The position numbers and the translations under genes were made by a program. A stretch of DNA of 64,000 bases, from NCBI GenBank assembly GCA_951230915.1, contig OX579641.1, forward strand, positions 7,874,001 through 7,938,000, in the 5' to 3' direction. A model generated the notes under the pieces. That model worked only from the letters and a program-made list of their open reading frames with translations. It ran no database searches and was not told where the DNA came from. The first letter of the stretch is position 1. Every line of letters starts with the position of its first letter. This document shows positions 34,740 through 47,433 of this stretch, one piece after another. This DNA is from Antitrichia curtipendula. Taxonomy: Eukaryota > Streptophyta > Bryopsida > Hypnales > Leucodontaceae.

Positions 34740-37700
34740 TGAAAACTTATGGCTAAAATTAGTCCAAGAGAATACGTTGAGGTCCTAATTTCATTCCCAG
34801 AGATAGGTTTCAATTTCCCCATAGTATCGAAGAAATAGCGGAAACCCCAATTGTTGACCTACAGGAATTACAAATTCAAAATGGACCCGTAAGAAGAATC
34901 TACGGGTGGAACATGGATTCCTAGGGTGAAAATCATAGTTGGAACTCAACGGTGAAAACATGTTGCCAAAATTCTCTTGTATGTGAAAGATTCTCTAGTT
35001 GCTGGAATTGAAAGGTAAAGGTGGAATTTGATTCTCCTATGACCTTTGTGCGAAGTAAAAATATGAGCTTGCACATCCTTTGTGGAATTTTACGAGAGGT
35101 TCCACAAAAAGTTCCAGAATTTTCTAACTTGAAGAATATACCCTTCCGAACAGCCAACTACCAAAACCTATGATGGAAAATTCCTAGAAATTACCCAAAT
35201 TGTAGTAAAATCTCACTAAAAATCAGAATAGATTTTTTTATGCTAATAAGATGCTCCAATAAGTTTCAAAATATTATAATAGCCAAAAGACCCAAAACTG
35301 GCAAAGATCCTCCCCACACCAACAAATTTGAAGTTGACCGTGGAGTTGACCGATGTATCGGGAGCATACGAAATTGGAATGAGGCCCAACTTAGGTCTTT
35401 TCTTACTCCTTCATACCTACTTAAGACCCTAAGCTAGTTACTTTCTTTAGAAAAGTCGAACTCCAAGATTTGGATTTTTACCCTTTTGGGGCGTTCAATT
35501 AGCACTAGGTTTTGTTAAGTTTTTTGGAGTTTGGTTAAGGGAAGGGAGTTGGTACAAACTAAAAATGGCCTTCTAAAGCCAATGGTGCAATCTGTTTGTG
35601 ATTTGGAGTCTTTCTCCAAAAGTTAGAGTTTTGGACCAACGTAAAAAGTCAAAACTTAAAGATTAGGATGAAAATCTTAGTTGATAAGATTACGGCTTAG
35701 AAATTGAAGGGAGGTGAGCAACCTTGGGAAAGTATTTAAAGGGGCTCATTCTCTTCTCATTCCACCCCTTGTAGCCATTTTTTGGCCACGCATCCACGTT
35801 GGTTCATTTAATTGGATTTTTGGCTAAGTTCAAGTCAAGTTGTTGCAACATGTGTATTTTAGAGCATCTTAAGCTCCTAAGTTGTGTTTTTGTTGAACTT
35901 TGAAGGACATTGGGGTCCCTTTCAAAGTTTGCTAACTTTTGTTGTGTTTTTGGAAGAATTTTTGTTGGTTTTTGGAAGAATTTTTGTTGGTTTTGTTGAG
36001 TATTGAAGTTTTTTTTTTTAGTTTTGTGCTAACTTGTACTAATCCTAAAGCCCCTCCTCTTGTGATTGGCAATGCCGCTTAGGGAAGACTCTATTGTCTA
36101 ACTTCTTGTGTTTATTTTGAAGTACTAACTTGGTTTGAGTATTTTTTATCATTGTAATAACACTTATAATTTGTACTAACAAGTGTTTTTTGTGTTTAAT
36201 TATCTCCTTGTCCCATTTGGAAGGGCGAAGCTCTAACTCCGTGAAGAATGATATTAGAGGTTATTTTTCCAAGTGCTCAGCTCACGGCGGAGATTTGAAC
36301 CCGTGAAGCTTTAATTTTATAGAATTTTTTGTTGTTTTAGAAATCACGGCGGACCTTTGAAGCCCCTTGGTTTAGTTGTTTTTCAAATTTGTAAAATTCC
36401 CCGTCCACAGTGAAGCTTCGCACTTGGTTTCTTAAGTCTAATAGAAAATAGATTTCTTTAGTTTTGACCAAAAAAAAAAAAAAAAGCCCAAAAAATACAC
36501 AAACAAACACCGTTTTATTTTTATCCTTGTTATAGTTTTTATTTTCGTCGTTATTTTAGTTTAATTTTTTTTTATCCCTTGAGGTGATAAAATCCCCGGG
36601 GGGGGAGGAAGAGAAACCCCAAGGGCGGCCAATCTCCTTGAGGTGCCTCCCTGCCAAGGACTCCAGCCAGGCGGGGAGATCAAACCCCTGCCAAGGCCGA
36701 CTACAGGCTATTTGCTAAGGATTCCTTGGCTACGGGCTCCCCCGCTACTCTAGAGGCTTGATCTCCCTGGCAGTTGTGGCCAGAGGCTAGAGGCTTCACT
36801 CTCCAAGAAAAAATTCTTCACAACAAATAGTTCGATTTTTTTCCTAAGATTTTTAGTTTCTTATAAAAGTTATAGAATAGATCTAGTAGAAACTATAAGA
36901 AAGTAAGGAAGGAAAGAAGAGAAGTTTTACACATCAACGTTTCAAACACTCAAATTCCTCATGCATCAACTAGAACTATAAAAAAACTTGGAGGATGAAA
37001 TGATGAGATTTGATAGAAAGAAGAAGGATTAGTAGGAAGAAGAAGTAGGAAGATACACAAGAAATTCTTTAAAAAAGAAACCAAAGATCATTGGAAGAAG
37101 TATTAGTGGCAAAATAGTCAACAAAGACTATAGAATAGGTGTTAGAAATTCTCAAGTACTCAAAGTCAATGGTTAGAAAATTCAAAATAGGATAGAATAG
37201 TCTTAAAAAGAGGTGAAAAGGGAAGATTTGAAAAATAGAAAATTAGTTGACTTTGGCTTAGCCAAAAGTTTGTAAAAAATACCAAAACTTATAATAAAGA
37301 AAAAATGGTGCAAGTAGAGGACTTTGAAGAGGCTCAAAGGTACCACTACGATGAGCCATACCCTGAGGTATAATCCTAAACCTTCTCTTTTATTTTATTT
37401 TCATGTTTAATTAGCAAGTCAATAAAGACCGAAACTTAGAAATATGTGAAAATAATAAAATTTATAGTTAGATTAAATTTGAATTTAGACTCTAATAGTA
37501 TAGGCTTAAAGGTTCCAAAAATATAAAATACATAAAAAATCCAAGTTAAAACAAGAAAGATATTAATAGATGAAGTTTTGAACTTAAAATGGATGAAACT
37601 TAGGGAATTTCATCCATAGGGAACAAAAAACAAAAACTTAGGTAGAATTAAAAACCTAAAGATTAAAAAGTAAGAAAGAAAGTGAATTCCAAATTATAGA

Positions 37701-37800
37701 TTAAGATAAAACTACGGATGAAGTTTGAGAAGCCGATTAGCGATCAAACTTCATCCATCAATAACTTTGTGTAAAAGGTTCAATTTCTAAGTGTAATATC
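34740..37800 (+). repeat. LTR-like repeat family B, copy 2
   Basis: Collinear and in the same orientation with 10541-14300. It carries the TATA-like TATTTAAAG (35733-35741), a C/T-rich leader and the GTGAAGCTTCGCACTTGG landmark. Internal 20-bp-scale tandem repeats occur (TTTTTGGAAGAATTTTTGTTGG at 35948-35990). The distal part has inverted ATGAAGTTT/AAACTTCATC motifs (37570-37770), shared with 13.7-14.3 kb. No gag or pol is seen. Either a degraded retrotransposon or a non-autonomous large element. Confidence 0.55.
36585..36795. other. GC-rich island inside repeat B copy 2
   Basis: About 200 bp of strongly GC-rich sequence (CCCCGGGGGGGGAGG, then GCGGGGAGATCAAACCCCTG) sits abruptly in AT-rich DNA. 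It contains internal inverted motifs (GGAGATCAA...TTGATCTCC) and repeated GCCAAGG and AGAGGCT words. The matching region in copy 1 (about 11940-11965) retains only CCAAGGGGGGCCTC, so this is an insertion in copy 2 or a deletion from copy 1. No coding frame stands out. Confidence 0.55.
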
Positions 37801-39958
37801 AATTTAGAAAGCTAAAAATAATACCTACAAGAAAAAAATATGAAATTTCTAAATATAATAAATTAACAGAGTTTGTCCAAAAATTTATTTATTTGTATTT
37901 TAAATTGTAACGTGTTGCACCTATTAAACATATCTAAGTACTATATAAAAATCCACTACTTGAAAGGCGTAGTGGACAAACACTTAGACACGCAATATCA
38001 TCAAACATAAAAATTAAACAAGAACCTGGTTGTGTTAGGTTATTTACCAAAGGTGGATAGATAAACGTTCACACATGTTCAAGCTACTTCGGCCTTGGAG
38101 TGAATTTACTTAGCAATAGAGTTTGAAATATGGCAAGATTCCTTATAACATCGTTGAATGTTGTTGATCACATTAGAATTCCACTACTCTAATACACATT
38201 AATTTTGTTAATCCAATCTGAGAGCTAAGGTTTCAAATTCAAGGGGTGTATGTTGTACATACATGGATGTACATTGTGGTTCTATTATTCCTCTACATAC
38301 GCAAGCGTTTCTTTCACATAAATTGCACAAACTTCACAAAAGTTGTTGTCGTCAAGGTGAATTCCAAATTACAAGAGCCTCACAAAATCATAAAATTAGG
38401 TCAAACAATTTAATCCAATTCATGATATGGATTCTCTCCAAATTCTCCCCATTTCTCCTACTTAACCCCACTCCTTGAAATGAATTTCTTCCCAATCCTT
38501 CTCCAATTCTTCCACTCACCCCCATGTCTCCTTCCCTCCCATTTAGATTGCCATTTATACCGACAATATGCTCGCCATCCACATCACCAAACTTGCCAAT
38601 TTCAAATACATGCCTACTTGTAAAGATCTAAGAGAATATTCTTGCCTAAAATTCTTAAAACCTAAATCTTTGGAATATATTATTTAGTTATTTACAAACT
38701 TGTATTAATTTATCTTCTTTCTTTTGTTTTAAATAAATTTTCTAAAGGCTTCTAATATTGGATGTACTAGACTACTATACAACTAAATTCAATGAATACA
38801 CCTTATAACTAATTAACTTGTACCAAATCAAATATTATTCAAATATTGGAGGTACAATAATATAAAAATTTATAGTATATTAGTTAAAAACAGTATAATG
38901 AGTTTACCAATGTTATATTTAAACTATCTCAAATACTCGCTCGAATATTGTATGCATCATCCAAACTTCATTCACATTTGTCAATTATTCATCCAATCTT
39001 CGTTTAAAATTCATGCAAATGTTCACACAAATTATATTACATTCATTTGTAAATCATTCAATTAAAATGAAGGGATTTTGTACTAGTCAAAATTCTAACA
39101 TTGATTGAATTAAATTGCATATGTCAATTACTCAATTTAGCACAAAATCCACACTCTACAAGAAAATTATAACCAAATCAATTGATTTTTGTTGTTTGGA
39201 GCATTGTATTGATGTTTTCATGATTTGTAAACTTTTTATAAAACAACAAAATGGCTACTTTTCTATTGATTTGAATAGTGCAAATAATGTGCAGTGACCA
39301 AATTAACAAAATTTTAGAGAATCTAAAACCTTTTTGAAATCTTTTGGGATCTTTTTTGAATTTTTTTGAACCTTTTTTATTTTTGGACTCTACTTAGTAC
39401 ATTCATAAATTTTGGAAGATTTTGGAATGTTTTTGTATTGCAGCAATAGGGCAAGGTCAACACATTGATGCCAAATAATTAATAAATCCTAAAGGCTCTA
39501 AGGCATGATTTCAAGCCATTTTCCACTTTGGGGTAGGTCCTTTCAAGTGCAATATTTGTTAACTATGATTCTAACTTGTGAAATTTATACCCAAGGTGTG
39601 TTTCACTATTTGCTTAATGCCTAAAAATTTTTAGGTCAATCAAGGTTGCATTTAAAAATTTATGTCTCTAAAGATCATGTTTTTTAGTAATGAGCGGTTT
39701 GGGCAACCTAAACAAATAGATTCAATAGGTTTGAAATTCTTAATATGTAATTTCAACAAGATTGTTAACATAATTCCAAAAGTTGAAAGGCATCCAAACA
39801 CACAATTTTGATATACAAGCATTTGATATAAGTTTTCCTCATTTGGGCAATGTTTAAAACACCACAATTGAATTTCTATGTACAATGAAAATATTTTTTT
39901 TAACTTAATCATTCACGATACACTGTTTTTAAAACTCAATAGACTTAAACATCCATTT
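37801..39958. other. AT-rich intergenic sequence
   Basis: No gene, RNA or element boundaries recognised. Short AT-rich frames here do not resemble known proteins. Confidence 0.5.
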
Positions 39959-40264
39959 TGGCATAGTAGAATAATTTTTTTTAAAAGAACTTTAAGCTAA
40001 AAAAAGTTGAAAAATCAAGCTAAATTTTATCTCCAAAATTTCTTTTGTGATTTTGAGCCTTCAATCAAAATTCATAAAAAAAATTTAGAAGAAGATGTTT
40101 GAAAATGTCAAAGAAAATATTCCTTCCAATCCCTCTCTGAACTTTTCTTATGACTTTTGATTGGAGGCTCAAAATCCCAAACAAATTTTTGGAAATAAAA
40201 GTTAGCTTGATTTCTCAACTCTTTTAGCTCAAAGTTTTTTTTATAAAATTATTCTACAATGCCA
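39959..40264. mobile_element. Fold-back MITE of about 306 bp
   Basis: Two arms of roughly 130 bp are inverted copies. The left arm begins TGGCATAGTAGAATAATTTT and the right arm ends with the complement of TGGCATTGTAGAATAATTTT. Internal landmarks pair as well (AAATCAAGCTAA, GATTTTGAGCCT.CAATCAAAA). There is no coding sequence. The target duplication is not clear, so I do not assign a superfamily. Confidence 0.85.
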
Positions 40265-40357
40265 TATGAACGCCAAAATCTGTTGAATTTAAAAAACATC
40301 ATGTTGTAAATGCATAAGTAAGAGAAAAATAATATTGTTGTACATTAAATTCTAATG

Positions 40358-40465
40358 GTAATGTGGTGGTTAGGGCCTCGTGCTTGTAGGTGCAAAGTCT
40401 ATGGTTTGAACCGAGCAAACGACTATGAGTTGCTTGTGTGTCTACCTGAAATTTCTAGGTACTAA
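40358..40465 (+). repeat. tRNA-derived SINE-like element
   Basis: A pol III A-box-like segment (GTGGTTAGGGCCTCGTGCTTG, from 40364) and a B-box-like GGTTTGAACC (40403-40412) lie about 37 bp apart, the spacing found in tRNA-derived SINEs. The layout resembles plant Au-type SINEs. No full cloverleaf can be drawn, so it is not a functional tRNA gene. The 3' boundary is uncertain. Confidence 0.55.
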
Positions 40466-40469
40466 TGGA

Positions 40470-41465
40470 AAAGTCAAATTTCTTTGATGTCCAAGATATC
40501 TGGGCAATGGAATTTTTTTCTTGGATTTGACCAAATCAACATTTTTTTGTTGATTACTGTCCACATTAATAGTAAAAAAAATCACTTATCTATTGATTTG
40601 GACACTAAATTTTCTATTAATAACAAGTGCTTGTTACAAACACCTATTTATAGTCTATTCTATACAAGAGAATTTGCATTGCATTCATTTTAATATGAAA
40701 TGCCTCATTTTGTGATTGACATGAATAATAATCTATAAAAAATTTTAGATGCCCATGCAACTTTTTGAAAGTTTGAGACTTTGAGGAGGTTCATATAAAG
40801 TACAATTTTTAGTAGATGAAAGTTAAAATTTTAACAAAGATACAAACTCATATCAACTTTCAGAATTTTTTTTTTAATCAGGTGCTTGAATCAAAAGTTA
40901 TGAGGCACAAAAGTCCAAAAGGAGATTGGGCATTGTACTACTCTAAAGGAAAAATAATTGGGCAAGAATAAAATAAATAGACTAATGGCTTTGATTGCTT
41001 ATATCTGAGTATCTCACGGTATAGGAAGGCAATTGGATTGAAATTTTTTACACATTCTTGTAGTAGTTTAGAAAACAAATGTTTGGTTAAAATTGAAAAA
41101 TGTATGTATTGTTCATTTGTGTGTGTTCCTGTCTTTTGAATGCATAGTGAGGAATAGGTCACATTTTGATTTAATCCCCAAAACTTACATTTTAATTCAC
41201 CCTCAAGAATACATCCCAAAAATACAACAAAGAATACAACAACAAATCCAAATACATAGACATGTGTGTGTCAAGAGAATTGAAGCATTTCAATGGAAAG
41301 AAATCATTTACTATGTGTTCAAAATGCGTTAGAAGTTACATACTAACAAAGTATTACCGCCCAAAAATTTGTGAATACTAGAAATGAGTCGAGAAAAAAG
41401 TGTAATAAAAAATCTCATAGTTCTTCAAACATAGAACAAAAGACACAAATTGTGTTGACATGTTC
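40470..41465. other. AT-rich intergenic sequence
   Basis: No gene recognised. It contains another instance of the AAAAGTTATGAGG word that recurs in repeat families C and D. Confidence 0.45.
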
Positions 41466-41469
41466 ATAG

Positions 41470-43720
41470 CTAGAATAGAAAGCTATTAAGATTGTTGCGG
41501 TCAAAGTATACAACAGGAATGAACATGGCATCATTTGTAGTGTCTTTTGCAATTTGAGCAGTGGTGTTGGCCATGTGCACTAGAGATATTGCAGCATCTT
41601 GGCTATCATTGAGCACGACAACATCATTAACATATAGCTGTGCATCACCTAGAGTTGTACATGCAAAGAATGGAACATGTGAATTAAAAAAAAAGTATAC
41701 ATACGTTTTCATGTGTTGATAAAACAAAAAAGTGTAGGAAAACAATGTAAGTATCTAGAACCACATAATCACATTGTGCCCCTTCTCAAGCCTTGTCTAA
41801 GGACGTTGCTAACCTTTGTTGCTCCAAGTCCGCCAAATATGATTATGGATTTATGTGTTCAATTTTTTTTGAGTCACATCGTCTATGTTTACAATGTCAG
41901 ATTGCATTATACATTTCCACAACGCTGCAGCCTTGGTATACTCCATGTTGCCTTGGAGAACAAATAAAACCCACAAAGCCGAAAGGATATACTGATCGGA
42001 TTGTAGCATAGGCAACAAAGTGCCGGGAAGCGTACTTCCCAATTGTTTTTTCAATTTGTATCTGCAGAAAGTGGCGACGTTCTCAATGAGATTCTTGTGA
42101 GTCAAAATGATTCGGTTCTTGGCAAATGGAGTACCATGTTTCACATACTCCTTCAACACCTTCTTCAATCTACTCAAGGGTTACATTCCGCTAGACGCAC
42201 TCAAACTGATCTTTGATGCAATATTCCAACATGCTTGTGAAATGTGAAGACCAGTATTGCAAAGTGTTTCAATAAGAATGTGGTGCCCCACTAGAGAAGC
42301 TCCGGGTTTATTCCACCCAAGATGAGTCTTGATCTGTTTGTTGACCACAATCGCCGAAGATTCCATAATTCGACATACCATTTACAAGTGGAGTCTCAAT
42401 AGAGTTCCTCTTCTTTCAATAGAATACAATCCACTAACACATCCTAGTTCAAGAAAATTTTCTATTTTTTTTAATCACACAAGGTCAATGTCAAAGCTAT
42501 CTATGGAAATTATAACATTTAGATCTAGTTGTTTAAATGGTACCATATGTTTTCTTCATAGAGTCTTTTTAAGAGCTTCTTTCTAGACTCTTCTCTATAT
42601 CTTGGCAGTCTTCTATATAGCAGTAGGACCTTCTAGTTCTTGGGAGACTCCTCCATCCTCCATCACCAAGTATACCCATCTACGGGCTTTTACTTTAATT
42701 CTCTACCATATGAACTATTCCATAACTAAGATGGCACACATATAATAAAAAAAACAATCAAGACAGATTGACATTATACATTTTCAACATTATAGAAATC
42801 AAGGATGAATTCTTGAATCATATACAATAGAAGGTGGTATAAAAGCACAACCAATACATCAATAACCAATACGACACTGAAGAGCAACCCAAATTCAGTT
42901 ATGAATTGAGCACCTACACCCTTCAGCACCTAATGATCAATACAACACTCTAAAGCTAATCCTATAGAAACCAATACAACATTGATTTAGTTCCTATCTA
43001 TTGCACCCTAACCTAACCAAAGATTCTGAACTCGGCACCTAAAGCTGAGAAATAGCTAATCCTAAAAAGTAGCCCAAATTGAGCAGTTAAAACTAAGGAC
43101 ATTCAACCCTAAAGCTAACTCTAAATACCTTGAAATGAGCTGCCTCGAGCACCTGTATAACATCAAAATGATGAAATTGTTTAGTGAAATAGAAATCATT
43201 GATGTTATTGATTATTGGTGAGTGAGCAATGGAAAACAAAAGAGGAATGCGAGGAAGACATACGTGCGCCGAGATGAGGAGAACACCCAACACTATAGAC
43301 AAAACCAAGAGTATGCCATAGAGAGTTCTAGTGGCAAGGTTGGCAAAGTTAAGTTCATTTCTAATTTAGACTGCCATGTTTTCTCACTCACTAGCAATGA
43401 ATAAAATCAACAACCCTCACCAGCTCACATTCACCAACAATCTTCATAAAAACATCAACAAGAGGAAGTGTATCCTCACTTGATTTACGTTGTTCTACCC
43501 TCACCAACATTGTGTTGCTCTTCAATAAGTGGCAAGAAGGTCTACAAAACAAGATCAAAACATAAAACTCAAAATACAGATTGCTCTTTGCGACGCGCTG
43601 TCGCATTATATATATATACACTATGTAAAAACAATTAATTGTTGTCAAACTAGAGGATTTTTTGGAGAATCTAAAGATCCACATAGAGATGATTCTACCT
43701 TTTTTACCTCTAATGGACAA
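41470..43720 (-). pseudogene. Decayed multi-exon gene of unknown family
   Basis: Coding-like minus-strand segments appear in order. 43540-43400 reads SNTMLVRVEQRKSSEDTLPL, then VDVFMKIVGECE and a GTGAGG donor. 43155-43130 is a possible mini-exon VLEAAHFK between CAG and GTATTT. 42381-41851 is one long frame containing HLGWNKPGASLVGHHILIET and FAKNRIILTHKNLIENVATF, broken by TAA at 42183-42181. 41660-41470 follows a CTCTAG acceptor and reads DAQLYVNDVVVLNDSQDAAI, then HMANTTAQIAKDTTNDAMFI. The residue mix and splice-like borders suggest a real ancestral gene, but the in-frame stop and a likely frameshift near 41850 argue that it is dead. I do not recognise the family. Confidence 0.5.
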
Positions 43721-43859
43721 CCATTAGGCATTATTTCTTTTATTTCTTTAGTTGAAAGCATTTTTAACTTTATTTGTAGATTTGAAGTTGTTAAATGGGA
43801 AAGTGAAGTTTGTTTTACATTTTTTTTTAAATTTTAAAAAGGACTTGAAGGTCACGTAG

Positions 43860-44730
43860 TTGCTATGTAGGAGATAAGGATAGAGTCATGGGGAGAAAAT
43901 GGTGACCAATGGATGAATTGTGGTCCGTGTGGCATTTTAGAGGCCAAAATCCATTTGCTTAGGTGGAAGGGATGGAGGATGAGGTGGAACATAAGGTGGA
44001 GGGTCTTCTTTTTCCTCTTTATAGTTTGCTTAAGGAAAATTGAGACTTTGGAGAGACATAACATATTGTACATTAAAGTTTTTGTAATGAAATTTTGTGA
44101 GCTTATTCATTTTGCTTTGAAGTTTTCATAAACCTATTATTTGCTCAATTTGAAGTTTTTGTGTAGAAGTTATGCTTGATGGAGTGAGAGAGGGATAATT
44201 GTCATGGAGTGAGAGGGCAGAATTTTCGAGGGCTTATAACTTTTGGGTGACGAGTTTTTTGTCTTTGAGATTTTATAAGAGTATGTGTTTAGATGTTAGC
44301 TTTCTAAAAAGCTTTCACTTTGTTAGTTTGAAGTTAGGATGCAAAAGTTATAGGCTTAGAGGCGAAGTAGTGAGAGGCTGCCTTTGATTTGAAGAAAGAG
44401 AACTTTATCAAGCTGTAAAAGTCAGACAATATCTTATTTTGTGTTGAAATTTGAAAGGTGTGTAAATTATTGTGTTAAGTTTCTATAGAGATATTACAAA
44501 ATCAGTTTGGAGTTTGTATGTGAGAGTTATGGGCTTGGAAAAAGAGTAATGATGAGTTGCCTTCGAATTGGAGAGAGTGAACTTTGACCGACTATTAAAG
44601 TTGAACAATATGATATTTTGAGTTGAATTTTTTAGGGTTTGTAGATACTGTTGTTAGCTTTTCTAAGAGATGTTTTTTTTTTCTCAATTTGAAGTCCTAG
44701 AGCGGTTGTGACACTCATATTAGTGGCGGG
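43860..44730 (+). repeat. Degenerate tandem repeat family D (unit about 175-190 bp), array 1
   Basis: About four units share the order: TTTGAAGTT...AAAAGTTATG..., a GAGAGTGAAC.TTGA segment, and TTGAATTTT...GTGTTAGCTTTCTAA. Units begin near 43990, 44176, 44357 and 44532. The flanking start (TTCCTCTTTATAGTTTGCTTA) matches array 2 at 46070. Confidence 0.6.
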
Positions 44731-44739
44731 ACCTTCCTA

Positions 44740-45320
44740 GAAAGGAACTTATGCTGTTTATGAGCAACACCAACTATTTTATACAAACATGTGATATTAT
44801 ATTGGGACTTTATTAGGGGTTATGGAGATTTTTATGAGCATGCACATATATTTTACTAAATCACGGGGTCCTTTATTTTCCGGCCAAATCTAGTTGCAGC
44901 CAGAAGCTTGGCGCTTTTCCAAGGCAAGGCCTGTCTACTCGACAACGTCTTTTTACTAAAGCCCCGCCTTCTTCTTCTACCATGAACAGATTGACTTTGT
45001 GTTTCATTTCACAATAAAAACTTATTTTCCCATCTTTCAGAGCGAAATCAGAAAGAAAACTCCAACTCCGACACGTCTCCAATTCCAGCGTGATGAGTTT
45101 GTTGGCGTTGTCGCATTGTAAATGCGTGCATTATTTTAAAAATGTGTATATATATATATATACATTTGGTTGGATTTGGATAATAATTATATATAAAAAA
45201 AAAATGACATTACACAAAAAGGCTTCAAGGTGACACCTTTGTACTACCATTATAAATAAGTGCGAACCACCCAAAAACCTTATCAATTTGATGTAGTTAT
45301 TTTATGTTTTTTACTTTAGA
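44740..45320. other. Intergenic sequence with a GC-richer patch
   Basis: 44873-45100 is GC-richer than its surroundings and contains a minus-strand frame (start 45082) with no recognisable domain. It may be a leader exon of a lost gene. A TA microsatellite follows at 45146-45162. Confidence 0.4.
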
Positions 45321-45324
45321 TTCA

Positions 45325-45795
45325 ATATGTTGAACTAGAGGGGGGAGGAGTTCTGAGTCTCAAGATGAAGAGACTCAACCAGATCCAGAATTTGAGTTTT
45401 CTTTTACTCAATTGTTGGATCAACTTCTTTTACCACTAGGTCTTGCACTATCGCATGAGTGCCTATAAGATGAAACCATGCCTTCTCTACCGCCAAAGCA
45501 ACCTTGCATGAAGCAACAATAGCACGGAAATCTTCAACAAGACGTTTGGACGTTAATAATCTTGTTGCAAATTGGGTGTGTTGAACCTAGTAGTAGAAAA
45601 ATAATATTTGAGGGATGTTTTGAAGGCTTGAACAATGAACAATACTACTATATGGTAGTCGTAGCCACCAATGTTGGTTGGAAGGTCCGATCAATCCTTT
45701 AACTAAAGCAGACCGTGCAAATAATGTTGCAACTATCGTTAGACACATCCTTAATTTTTTGCAAGTGGAGTGTTGCTCTTCTTGAAGCTCTATTT
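45325..45795 (+). pseudogene. Possible decayed coding fragment, unknown family
   Basis: One plus frame, interrupted by a few stops, reads SSESQDEETQPDPEFEFSFT, then QLLDQLLLPLGLALSHE, and later a VVVATNVGWKVRS segment. The acidic, Pro/Gln-rich start followed by Leu-rich helices looks like real protein rather than chance. It could be a retroelement gag remnant, but no diagnostic motif is present. Confidence 0.3.
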
Positions 45796-45959
45796 TTTAC
45801 CTCTAGTAGACATATATTTGATTATAGTTGTTTTAGTTTGTATTCAGAAGTATTTCCAAAAGTTATTTGATATGTTTGAAGTTGGAGGAGAAAATGTTGA
45901 ATATAGTTTATCCATTTAAGTGGAATTAAGAGATTTTTTGGCTAGATAAAGTGATAGAT

Positions 45960-46800
45960 AAGGCTTTAGGAAGGTCAAAGGGGGTACCCAATTAGCTTAA
46001 AGTTGTCTATGTAGCCTAGGTATGGGTTGATGTGGCCCTTAAGGTTGGATATAGGGTCAGGGTCTTCTCCTTCTTCCTTCATAGTTAGTTTAGAGAAAGT
46101 CATGAGTTTGGAGAGAGAACTCAGTGTGTATTGCAAATCTTGAATTGAATTTTTGTAAAATTATACTTCTTGTTGTTATAATTTAAAAAAGTTATGACTT
46201 GTTCTATTTGAAGTTTGAGCGCAAAAGTTATGAGAGATGGAATGAAAGAGTGTCTACTGCATACTAAAATCAAGGACCAGAACTTCAAAAACTTGTAGAG
46301 GCTTGATTAAAGTATTTTTGGCTTTGAATTTTGGATGAGTTGTATATAAATTTTATAATTTTCTAAAAAATTATAGCACTTTCAGTTTGAAGTTGTTTTG
46401 AACGAGTTATGAGTGTGGTAGTAAAAAAGATGTACAATAGTTGCCAAAACTAAATCTTAGAGTTAGTCCCTAATTTGGCAAAACATTGAGATTGTTTAGA
46501 GTTTTTAGCTTTTTTAGCTAAGATTTTTGGAGGATGTAAATTATAAAGTCAACTTCCTAAGAAGATATGATACAAAGAATTTGGATCTTTTATGATCGAG
46601 GTCAGAGTATATCTCGAAGTAGAGAGACATTTAGCTACCAACAAATTTGACAGAGCGGTTTTCAACAAATTGTAACAAACGGCCAATATCTTCCTTTGCT
46701 TTGTTTTTTGGAGATTTTGTTCTATATTTTATTAGCTATTTGAAAAGCTAAGACACTAAAGGATCTGGAGTTATAGGAAGAACATGGTATGTATTTGAAG
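45960..46800 (+). repeat. Degenerate tandem repeat family D, array 2
   Basis: About four further units with starts near 46090, 46234, 46412 and 46610. They carry the same landmarks as array 1 (GAAGTTTGAGCGCAAAAGTTATGAG, TTTTCTAAAAAATTATAGC). The segment before the array (GTCTATGTAGCC...GGGTCTTCTCC) matches that before array 1, so the whole block is duplicated in direct orientation about 2.1 kb apart. Confidence 0.6.
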
Positions 46801-47208
46801 TCTGACTACAATCTTATGAAGTTTTGCAAAGGATTTTGGGTTTGCATACAAATTATATAGTATCCATACATAGTTTATGTGAAAATGGTGAGTTTTATTT
46901 TATATATATAATACTTACATTAATATCATATTTATATGTATATTGATATTTGTATTGATATAATAATTATACATGATATTTACGAGTACGTATATATTCA
47001 AACAATATATACTATACAAATACAAATATATAATATTTTTAAATTTTTATATCCAAAGTCATTTATTTTTGTATTTAATACTCTATCCACTCAATATACT
47101 ATGAGATTCTATGCTGCATATGACGTGTTTATTTTACTTTGAGGTGGCACACTTTATTATTTTCCACCCTCATATCCTAGGTTGATTTTGGTTGTAGCAA
47201 AAAAAACA

Positions 47209-47433
47209 ATGTTTTCCCAAGACGAAGGCCTCTTAACCCAACAACACCATATTGAAACCCTCAGACCTGGCGCCAATAGTGAAACCCTAGTTGAATCACT
47301 GGAGAGAAATGCCACCACTCATTCAATTGACGGCATGGGCAAGGAGCAAATTTTTTTTTCGCAATCAAACGGTTCCTATTTTTTAAGGCCAGAAGAGGGG
47401 CAGGCAATTTTAGAGCAATTTTTAAACCACTAG
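47209..47433 (+). CDS. Short ORF of unknown function
   Basis: A 74-codon frame from the ATG at 47209 (MFSQDEGLLTQQHHIETLRP...) ends FLRPEEGQAILEQFLNH. It has balanced, polar composition, better codon variety than the surrounding AT-rich DNA and no low-complexity runs. An acceptor-like TTGTAG lies just upstream, so it may be a terminal exon. No family recognised; it may be a remnant of a lost gene. Confidence 0.3.
   Translation: MFSQDEGLLTQQHHIETLRPGANSETLVESLERNATTHSIDGMGKEQIFFSQSNGSYFLRPEEGQAILEQFLNH

Noticed and set aside
40403..40412. tRNA gene suggested by the B-box-like GGTTTGAACC
   Set aside because: No acceptor, D or anticodon stems can be folded; the A/B-box layout fits a SINE better.
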